From positions 1-5,624 of the forward strand of contig JAFAFY010000278.1 of the NCBI GenBank assembly GCA_023423235.1: 5,624 nucleotides of DNA, read 5' to 3'. Source of the stretch: Pseudomonadota bacterium (GTDB lineage: Bacteria > Pseudomonadota > Gammaproteobacteria > Xanthomonadales > Xanthomonadaceae). The position numbers were made by a program, and so were the translations under genes. Positions 1-5,624 of the stretch are shown piece after piece (position 1 is the first letter of the stretch; each line of letters starts with the position of its first letter). The notes under the pieces are model-generated. The model was given only the letters and a program-made list of their open reading frames with translations, did not search any database and was not told the origin of the DNA.

Positions 1-4
1 TATT

Positions 5-16
5 GTCGATATTGAC
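5..16. promoter_or_regulatory. Near-palindrome overlapping the receptor promoter (possible operator)
   Basis: The 12 bases GTCGATATTGAC are close to self-complementary: 10 of 12 positions match the reverse complement, and one symmetric pair breaks it. The site covers most of the candidate -35 box at 12-17, where a repressor would block RNA polymerase. It does not match a full Fur box, and I cannot name a regulator. Only one copy is visible. A chance near-palindrome of this length is quite possible, so the operator role is inference. Confidence 0.25.
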
Positions 17-40
17 GCCAATGCAACAAACCAGTCCAAT
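12..40 (+). promoter_or_regulatory. Candidate sigma70 promoter for the TonB-dependent receptor
   Basis: TTGACG at 12-17 matches the -35 consensus at 5 of 6 bases. TCCAAT at 35-40 matches the -10 consensus at 4 of 6. The spacer is exactly 17 bases. Transcription would begin near position 47, giving a leader of about 29 bases before the ATG at 76. This stretch is clearly more AT-rich than the coding DNA around it, as expected of a promoter. It is a sequence match only, and a promoter upstream of the window could also contribute. Confidence 0.45.
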
Positions 41-75
41 CCCCTGGACTTCACAGAAAACAAAGGTTTCTCCAG

Positions 76-2481
76 ATGCAGCTCTCCCGCCTCCCCCTCG
101 CAGTGGCCGTATCACTGGCCCTGGCTGCACCCGTGGCGTTGGCCCAGGATACCGCCAGCGAGCCCCAGACCCGCACCTCGACCCTGGACACGCTGATCGT
201 GACCGGCACCCGCGTCAGCGACCGCACCGTGGCCGAGTCGCAGTCGCCGATCGACATCATCACCGCCGAGGCGCTGCAGGCCACCGGCACCACCGAGCTG
301 GCGACCGCGCTGTCGCGCGCGCTGCCCTCGCTGAACTTTCCGCGCCCGGCGCTGACCGACGGCACCAGCGCCATCCGCCCGGCGCAGCTGCGCGGCCTGG
401 CGCCCGACCAGGTGCTGGTCCTGGTCAACGGCAAGCGCCGCCACACCTCCTCGCTGCTCAACCTCAACGGCACCATCGGCCGCGGCTCCGCGCCGGTGGA
501 CCTCAACACCATTCCGGTCTCGGCAATCGAACGCGTCGAAGTGCTGCGCGACGGCGCTTCGGCGCAATACGGCTCCGATGCCATCGCCGGCGTGGTCAAC
601 GTCGTGCTCAAGGGTGCCTCGCAGGGCGGCAGCCTGGCGGTCAACTACGGCCAGTACTCGGCCGGCGACGGCAAGCAGTCGCAGATCGCCGGCGACACCG
701 GCATCGCACTGGGCGAGGACCGCGGCTTCTTGCATCTCTCGGCGCAGGTCGGCCAGCAGGATTCGACCAACCGGGCGCGGCCGTTCGCGGGCACCCCCGG
801 CGCCAGCCAGCCGGCGCTGGGCCAGAAGGCATTCGTCATCGGCGAGCCGGAAGTCGATTTCGCCGCGGTCGGCTTCAATACCGACTTCGCCTTCACCGAC
901 ACCATCAGCGGCTACGCGTTCGGTACCGCCAGCAACCGCGACATCACCTCGTTCGCGTTCTTCCGCGCGCCTGGCAACCCCACCCAGAACATCCGCTCGA
1001 TCTACCCCGACGGTTTCCTGCCGGAGATCAACAACATCTCCAAGGACCGCTCGATCGTCGCCGGCATCAAGGGCCACACCGCCAGCGAGTGGGCCTGGGA
1101 CCTGAGCTACAACTACGGCTACAACCACCTCGAGTTCTATACCCGCAACACCCTCAATGCGAGCCTGGGCCCGACGTCGCTGACGTCGTTCTACGACGGC
1201 GCCCTGGAGACCACGCAGAACATCGTGAATCTCGACGTCAGCAAGCAGCTCGACTGGGGGCTGGCCTATCCGGTGACGCTCTCGCTCGGCGCCGAGGCCC
1301 GCAACGAAAAGTGGAACCAGTCGCCGGGCGAGTACGGCTCGTATGCCGACGCCGGCAGTGGCGTGGCCGGAGCGCCGGGCGGCGCGCAGGGCTTCGGTGG
1401 CTTCGCCCCCGAGGTCTCGGGCGCCTACAAGCGCGACAGCTACGCAGTCTACGCCGGCCTCGAAGCCGACTTCACCGAGCAGTTCTCGGCCGGCCTGGCC
1501 GGGCGCTTCGAGGACTACGACGACTTCGGCAGCCAGGCCTCGGGCAAGCTGTCCGCGCGCTATGCCTTCACCGATGCGGTCGCGCTGCGCGGCACCGTGT
1601 CGAGCGGCTTCCGTGCGCCGTCGCTGGCGCAGCAGTACTTCCAGACCGTCAGCACCGTGTTCCTGCCCGGCATCGCCACGCCCTTCGAGATCCGTACCTT
1701 CCCGGCCAGCAGCGCGGTGGCGCAGGCGTTCGGCGCCGAGGCGCTGCAACCCGAGGAATCCCTGTCCTACAGCCTCGGCCTGGTGCTGCAGCCGGTCGAC
1801 AACCTGTACGTGACCGTCGACGCCTACCAGATCGATGTCGACGACCGCATCGCCCTCTCGTCCAACCTCACCGGCGATGCAGTGCGCGCCCACCTGGAAT
1901 CGCAAGGCATCTATGGCGTCAACGGTGGCCGCTACTTCACCAACGCGATCGATACCCGCACCCGCGGTATCGATGTGGTCGGCAGCTACCGCTGGGACCT
2001 GGCCAGCGGCGCGCTGGACCTGACCGCCGGTTACAACCACACCAAGACCGAGGTGACCCGCATCGCCGACAATCCGCCGGAGTTGGAGGCGATCGGGCTC
2101 GACCTCGAGCGCATCGACCGCGTCGAGATCGGTCGCATCGAACAGGGCTTCCCGCGCAACAAGCTGCTGCTCTCGGGCACCTGGACCACCGCCGACTGGG
2201 CCTTCTCGGCGGCCACCACGCGCTATGGCAGCGTCGCCACCACGCCCAACAACGCCGCCAACGACCAGACCTATGGCGCCAAGTGGCTGGTGGACGTCTC
2301 GGCCAGCTACAAGCCCGGCGACAACTGGACGCTGACACTGGGCGCCGACAACGTGCTCAACGAGTACCCGGACGAGAACACCTTCGCCAACTCGACCAAC
2401 GGCCAGTTCCCCTACAGCAATCTCTCGCCGTTCGGTTTCGGCGGCGCCTTCGGCTATGCGCGGGTGAGCTACACCTGGTAA
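76..2481 (+). CDS. TonB-dependent outer-membrane receptor (iron-complex type), substrate unknown
   Basis: An 801-residue outer-membrane gated channel that takes up a scarce ligand using energy from TonB-ExbB-ExbD. Residues 1-23 form a signal peptide (hydrophobic core, cleavage likely after Ala-Leu-Ala and before Gln24). DTLIVT at 38-43 resembles a TonB box. The plug domain spans about 48-180 and includes QVLVLVNGKRR, VDLNTIPVSAIERVEVLRDG and QYGSDAIAGVVN. The rest is a 22-strand-type barrel with FRAPS at 512-516, LQPEES at 557-562 and the late NVLNEYP at 760-765. It ends in a terminal aromatic (Tyr-Thr-Trp), the usual signal for Bam-dependent assembly. The ATG is preceded by AAAGG at 62-66 with 9 bases between, which supports this start. 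Length is normal for the family, with no frameshift. There is no N-terminal signalling extension, so FecA-type surface signalling is unlikely. No neighbour reveals the ligand: a siderophore, haem, sugar or other compound is possible. Family call is secure; substrate is not. Confidence 0.95.
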   Translation: MQLSRLPLAVAVSLALAAPVALAQDTASEPQTRTSTLDTLIVTGTRVSDRTVAESQSPIDIITAEALQATGTTELATALSRALPSLNFPRPALTDGTSAIRPAQLRGLAPDQVLVLVNGKRRHTSSLLNLNGTIGRGSAPVDLNTIPVSAIERVEVLRDGASAQYGSDAIAGVVNVVLKGASQGGSLAVNYGQYSAGDGKQSQIAGDTGIALGEDRGFLHLSAQVGQQDSTNRARPFAGTPGASQPALGQKAFVIGEPEVDFAAVGFNTDFAFTDTISGYAFGTASNRDITSFAFFRAPGNPTQNIRSIYPDGFLPEINNISKDRSIVAGIKGHTASEWAWDLSYNYGYNHLEFYTRNTLNASLGPTSLTSFYDGALETTQNIVNLDVSKQLDWGLAYPVTLSLGAEARNEKWNQSPGEYGSYADAGSGVAGAPGGAQGFGGFAPEVSGAYKRDSYAVYAGLEADFTEQFSAGLAGRFEDYDDFGSQASGKLSARYAFTDAVALRGTVSSGFRAPSLAQQYFQTVSTVFLPGIATPFEIRTFPASSAVAQAFGAEALQPEESLSYSLGLVLQPVDNLYVTVDAYQIDVDDRIALSSNLTGDAVRAHLESQGIYGVNGGRYFTNAIDTRTRGIDVVGSYRWDLASGALDLTAGYNHTKTEVTRIADNPPELEAIGLDLERIDRVEIGRIEQGFPRNKLLLSGTWTTADWAFSAATTRYGSVATTPNNAANDQTYGAKWLVDVSASYKPGDNWTLTLGADNVLNEYPDENTFANSTNGQFPYSNLSPFGFGGAFGYARVSYTW

Positions 2482-2509
2482 CCGGCCCCGGACGGCCACG
2501 CCCACGCAG

Positions 2510-2544
2510 GATGCCCCGGCTCGCCGGGGCATCTTTTTTTTTTT
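2510..2544 (+). terminator. Strong intrinsic terminator after the receptor gene
   Basis: A perfect 10-bp GC-rich stem, GATGCCCCGG (2510-2519) with CCGGGGCATC (2524-2533), closes a CTCG loop. It is followed at once by eleven T residues (2534-2544). The structure begins 28 bases after the receptor stop codon. This is a textbook rho-independent terminator for the plus strand, and it implies that the receptor transcript ends here and does not extend into the antiporter gene. Confidence 0.93.
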
Positions 2545-2579
2545 GATCGGGACGAACATCCAGCAACACGGTATCGCCG

Positions 2580-2628
2580 CCTCTCGCACGCGGGAGAGGG
2601 TTGGGCTGGGGACGAAGCAACCCCAGCC
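2580..2628 (-). repeat. Tandem hairpins, possible worn copy of a dispersed intergenic repeat
   Basis: Hairpin one pairs CCTCTC (2580-2585) with GAGAGG (2594-2599) around an 8-base loop. Hairpin two pairs GGCTGGGG (2604-2611) with CCCCAGCC (2621-2628), a perfect 8-bp stem with a 9-base loop. On the minus strand hairpin one reads CCCAACCCTCTCCCGC followed by GTGCGAGAGG. That resembles the CCCTCTCCCGC / GCGGGAGAGGG elements commonly scattered between genes in xanthomonads and pseudomonads. The imperfect arms suggest an old, decaying copy. There is no T-run after either hairpin, so they are not terminators in their own right. The repeat assignment rests on recall of the consensus, not on a search. 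Confidence 0.45.
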
Positions 2629-2858
2629 GCCATTCGGCCACGAAGGGAACTGGGAAATCGCGCAGATCAGCCCTTCTTGCGCCCTGCCTTCGTCGCGAAC
2701 CGCACCAGTTCCGGAGCGACGGCGCGGGCGCCTGGGACTTCATTCACTACAGAGGGCGCATGTCCTTGCGCCTCGTCTCCTTCGACCAGCGCCGGGGCGG
2801 CGTGGCCAACCCGCATTGCATTCCAGACGTGGTCCATGCGCTTCAGCGAGCGCAGGCG

Positions 2859-2870
2859 CGGATGCATCCG
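2859..2870. promoter_or_regulatory. Perfect 12-bp palindrome upstream of the antiporter gene
   Basis: CGGATGCATCCG is fully self-complementary and lies 103 bases before the antiporter ATG. Two related cores follow on the same strand: GTGCATCGG at 2881-2889 and GCAGCATCCG at 2896-2905. CCGATG (2868-2873) also pairs with CATCGG (2884-2889). The clustering of GCATC cores in a noncoding stretch could mark a binding site for a dimeric regulator. No regulator is identified, and chance occurrence in GC-rich DNA is possible. Confidence 0.25.
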
Positions 2871-2973
2871 ATGTGACCGGGTGCATCGGCAACGCAGCAT
2901 CCGCCATCGTCGCGGGTTGCCGCTTCCCCACCCGTGGGCGACACTGCAACGCCTGTCCCGTGCATTTCCCCCG

Positions 2974-4761
2974 ATGCCGCACAACACCGACCTGATCAAC
3001 ATCATTGCCGTCGGCCTCGGCATGGCGTTCGTCTTCGGCGCCCTCGCCAACCGCCTGCGGCTCTCGCCTCTGGTCGGTTACCTGGTCGCGGGCGTCCTCG
3101 TCGGACCGTTCACCCCCGGCTTCGTCGCCGACCAGGAACTGGCCAACCAGCTGGCCGAGATCGGCGTGATGCTGCTGATGTTCGGCGTCGGCCTGCACTT
3201 CTCGCTCAAGGACCTGATGGCGGTCAAGGCGATCGCCATTCCCGGCGCGCTGACCCAGATCACCGTCGCCACCCTGCTCGGCTGGGGCCTGGCGGCGCTG
3301 ATGGGCTGGCCGACGGTCCAGGGCATCGTGTTCGGTTTCGCCCTGGCCACCGCCAGCACCGTGGTGCTGCTGCGGGCGATGGAGGAGCGCCGCCTGCTCG
3401 ACACCACGCGCGGCAAGATCGCGGTGGGCTGGCTGATCGTCGAGGACCTGGCCTGCGTCATCGCCCTGGTGCTGATGCCGGTGCTGGCGGACGTGGTGCA
3501 CAGCACCGGCGGCGAGCAGACGACGTTCGGCGCGGTACTGCTGAGCATCGGCTGGACCCTGCTGAAGGTGGCGATGTTCGTGGCGGTGATGCTGCTGGTC
3601 GGACGCCGGGTGATCCCCTGGGTGCTCGAACGCATCGCCGGCACCGGCTCGCGCGAGCTGTTCACGCTGTCGGTGCTGGCGATCGCGCTGGGCGTGGCGT
3701 TCGGCTCGGCGGCGATCTTCAGCGTGTCGTTCGCGCTCGGCGCGTTCTTCGCCGGCATGCTGCTCAACGAATCGGAACTCAGCCACAAGGCCGCCAACGA
3801 TTCGCTGCCGCTGCGCGACGCGTTCGCGGTGCTGTTCTTCGTCTCGGTCGGCATGCTGTTCGACCCGCGCATCCTGCTGGTGCACCCGTGGCAGGTGCTG
3901 GCGACGGCACTGATCATCATCTTCGGCAAGTCGGCCGCGGCGTTCCTGATCGTGCGCGCGTTCAAGCATCCCACCAGCACCGCGCTGACCATCTCCGCCA
4001 GCCTGGCGCAGATCGGCGAGTTCGCCTTCATCATCGCCGGGCTCGGCGTGGCACTGGAGATCCTGCCGCCCGACGGCCGCTCGCTGGTGCTGGCCGGCGC
4101 GCTGATCTCGATCATGGCCAACCCGCTGATCTTCGGCCTGCTGGACCGCTGGCAGGCGAAGAAGAAGGCCGCGGCCGCCGCGGCCGCGCCCGAGCCGGTG
4201 GAGCCGATCCAGGTGATCCCGCCCGAGCTGCACGGCCACGCCATCCTGGTCGGCTACGGCCGGGTCGGCCGGCAGCTGGCCGAACTGCTGCAGCAGCGCG
4301 ATGTGCCGCTGGTGATCGTCGAGGAAGACGCCGAACTGGTGCGCAAGGCACGCGACCGCGGCCTGCTGGTGGTACGTGGCAACGTCGCCTCCGAGCCGGT
4401 GATGCGCGAGGCCGCGCCCGAGCGCGCGGCGCTGGCGATCTTCGCCATCCCGCAGGTGTTCGAGGCCGGCGAGGCGATCGAGCGCATGAAGGCACTCAAC
4501 CCCGCGATCACCGTGCTGGCGCGCGCGCACAGCGACAGCGAGGTCCGGCATCTGCTGCAGCATGGCGCCGACGGCGCGATCCTGGCCGAGCGCGAGCTGG
4601 CCTACTCGCTGGCCGAGATGGTGATGTCGACGCCACCGTTCCGGCCGGTCCGCCCCGGCAGCGCGGCACCGCCGGCCCCGGCCACAGACGGGCCGGCACC
4701 GCCCGAACAACCCGCACCGCCCGAGCCCGCACCGCCCGAGCCCGCGCCACAAGCCAACTGA
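2974..4761 (+). CDS. ybaL: YbaL/KefB-type CPA2 monovalent cation/proton antiporter with TrkA-N domain
   Basis: A 595-residue inner-membrane transporter predicted to exchange K+ (or Na+) for protons, so contributing to pH and ion balance. Residues about 7-394 form the Na+/H+-exchanger membrane domain with roughly 12-13 hydrophobic segments. Visible family marks are VEDLA (Glu157-Asp158), SVGMLFDP (291-298) and SLAQIGEFAF. An Ala/Pro linker (seven Ala at 399-405) leads to a TrkA-N/RCK domain from about 420. Its nucleotide-binding glycine motif is GYGRVG (427-432), followed by the ARAHSDSEV and GADGAILAERE stretches typical of YbaL. Residues about 556-595 are a proline-rich tail (see the tandem repeat). 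The frame is open further upstream, but the ATG at 2974 lies just before the first membrane helix and gives the normal N-terminus. No Shine-Dalgarno sequence precedes it. A TTG at 2917 would add 19 polar residues and is less likely. KefB/KefC are the nearest alternatives; the C-terminal sequence favours YbaL. Exact ion and nucleotide ligand are unknown. Confidence 0.93.
   Translation: MPHNTDLINIIAVGLGMAFVFGALANRLRLSPLVGYLVAGVLVGPFTPGFVADQELANQLAEIGVMLLMFGVGLHFSLKDLMAVKAIAIPGALTQITVATLLGWGLAALMGWPTVQGIVFGFALATASTVVLLRAMEERRLLDTTRGKIAVGWLIVEDLACVIALVLMPVLADVVHSTGGEQTTFGAVLLSIGWTLLKVAMFVAVMLLVGRRVIPWVLERIAGTGSRELFTLSVLAIALGVAFGSAAIFSVSFALGAFFAGMLLNESELSHKAANDSLPLRDAFAVLFFVSVGMLFDPRILLVHPWQVLATALIIIFGKSAAAFLIVRAFKHPTSTALTISASLAQIGEFAFIIAGLGVALEILPPDGRSLVLAGALISIMANPLIFGLLDRWQAKKKAAAAAAAPEPVEPIQVIPPELHGHAILVGYGRVGRQLAELLQQRDVPLVIVEEDAELVRKARDRGLLVVRGNVASEPVMREAAPERAALAIFAIPQVFEAGEAIERMKALNPAITVLARAHSDSEVRHLLQHGADGAILAERELAYSLAEMVMSTPPFRPVRPGSAAPPAPATDGPAPPEQPAPPEPAPPEPAPQAN
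4696..4743 (+). repeat. Proline-rich tandem repeat in the antiporter C-terminus
   Basis: Two identical 15-base units, GCACCGCCCGAGCCC, lie at 4714-4728 and 4729-4743. They are preceded by an 18-base variant, GCACCGCCCGAACAACCC, at 4696-4713. They encode Ala-Pro-Pro-Glu-(Gln-)Pro, giving an acidic, proline-rich and probably disordered tail after the TrkA-N domain. The repeat is in frame and the unit number could vary between strains by slippage. Confidence 0.85.
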
Positions 4762-4819
4762 GCCGGCCGCGGCCGCCGCAGCGCGCGGGACACAGGGAAC
4801 CCGACGAACCCCCTGAACG

Positions 4820-4847
4820 AAAACGCCCCGCGATTGCGGGGCGTTTT
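4820..4847. terminator. Bidirectional terminator shared by the antiporter gene and gltA
   Basis: AAAACGCCCCGC (4820-4831) pairs perfectly with GCGGGGCGTTTT (4836-4847) around a GATT loop. The stem carries A residues on one side and T residues on the other, so on either strand the hairpin ends in a short U-run. It lies 58 bases after the antiporter stop codon and 26 bases beyond the gltA stop codon on the other strand. This is exactly where two convergent genes would share one rho-independent terminator. Confidence 0.9.
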
Positions 4848-4873
4848 GCAAGGCCATTGCAGCGGCAGGCGCC

Positions 4874-5624
<751 letters not shown>

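Larger units (their letters stand above)
2545..2973. other. 429-base spacer without a confident gene
   Basis: No convincing protein gene lies between the receptor terminator and the antiporter start. Two hairpins sit near the left end (2580-2628), and a perfect 12-bp palindrome lies at 2859-2870. Two short candidate ORFs overlap on opposite strands. One encodes 56 codons on the minus strand (2667-2837), with no clear ribosome binding site and a third-position GC content visibly below that of the flanking genes. The other encodes 38 codons on the plus strand (2760-2876), with AGAGGG only 3 bases before its ATG. Neither resembles a protein I know. The promoter of the antiporter should lie in the right part of this spacer, but I found no good -35/-10 pair. 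The stretch could be the worn remnant of a former gene. Confidence 0.6.

Noticed and set aside
3..2546. An 847-codon plus-strand open frame over the receptor gene, and an 825-codon minus-strand frame over 112-2589
   Set aside because: Both are by-products of GC-rich codon use. Their translations are Arg/Gly/Ala-rich or His/Gln/Val-rich with no recognisable family, while the 76-2481 frame gives a complete receptor with signal peptide, plug and barrel motifs.
2667..2837. A 56-codon minus-strand gene in the spacer
   Set aside because: No ribosome binding site, weak third-position GC, no recognised family, and a competing ORF on the other strand. Kept as a possible remnant under findings only.
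2917..2945. TTGCCG and GACACT as a promoter for the antiporter gene with 17-base spacing
   Set aside because: The -10 element matches only 3 of 6 consensus bases, which is no better than chance in this sequence.
2677..2973. N-terminal extension of the antiporter by 99 codons to an upstream ATG at 2677
   Set aside because: The added sequence is Arg/Ser/Thr-rich and resembles no antiporter N-terminus, it crosses the structured spacer, and family members begin just before the first membrane helix, as from 2974.
4167..4187. GGCCGCGGCCGCCGC occurs both in the antiporter linker (4167-4181) and after its stop codon (4765-4779), with nearby palindromes such as CGGCCGCGGCCG
   Set aside because: Low-complexity GC sequence explains it: the first copy encodes a poly-Ala linker, the second is a GC-rich spacer, and there is no sign of an att site or mobile element boundary.

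Overview
The window looks like ordinary core chromosome from a high-GC gammaproteobacterium, most likely a member of the Xanthomonadaceae/Lysobacteraceae. Three things point there: very high G+C with a strong third-position bias, a GltA-type citrate synthase closely matching the gammaproteobacterial form, and a large iron-complex-type TonB-dependent receptor of a kind abundant in that family. The genus is inference.

Layout: positions 1-75 are a short leader with a plausible sigma70 promoter and a near-palindrome over its -35 box. A complete TonB-dependent outer-membrane receptor (801 aa, + strand) fills 76-2481 and is closed by a strong intrinsic terminator at 2510-2544. Positions 2545-2973 are a gene-poor spacer. 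It holds two adjacent hairpins, one of which resembles a worn copy of a common intergenic repeat, a perfect 12-bp palindrome, and short weak ORFs that I do not call as genes. A complete CPA2-family cation/proton antiporter of the YbaL/KefB type (595 aa, + strand) lies at 2974-4761. It has a C-terminal TrkA-N domain and an unusual proline-rich tail. A perfect 12-bp stem at 4820-4847 serves as a shared bidirectional terminator. The 3' half of gltA (citrate synthase) then runs on the minus strand from 5624 down to 4874, and its 5' end lies beyond the window.

The three genes appear to be separate transcription units: the receptor has its own promoter and terminator, and the antiporter and gltA converge on one terminator. 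They do not form an obvious pathway. The receptor imports an unidentified substrate across the outer membrane, the antiporter handles monovalent cations and pH at the inner membrane, and citrate synthase opens the TCA cycle in the cytoplasm.

I see no mobile element, CRISPR array, RNA gene, or unknown multi-gene system. The points most worth a second look are small: the near-palindrome over the receptor promoter, the structured spacer upstream of the antiporter, the antiporter's repeat-built tail and missing Shine-Dalgarno sequence, and a Cys-to-Ser change in GltA at a position linked to NADH regulation in E. coli.
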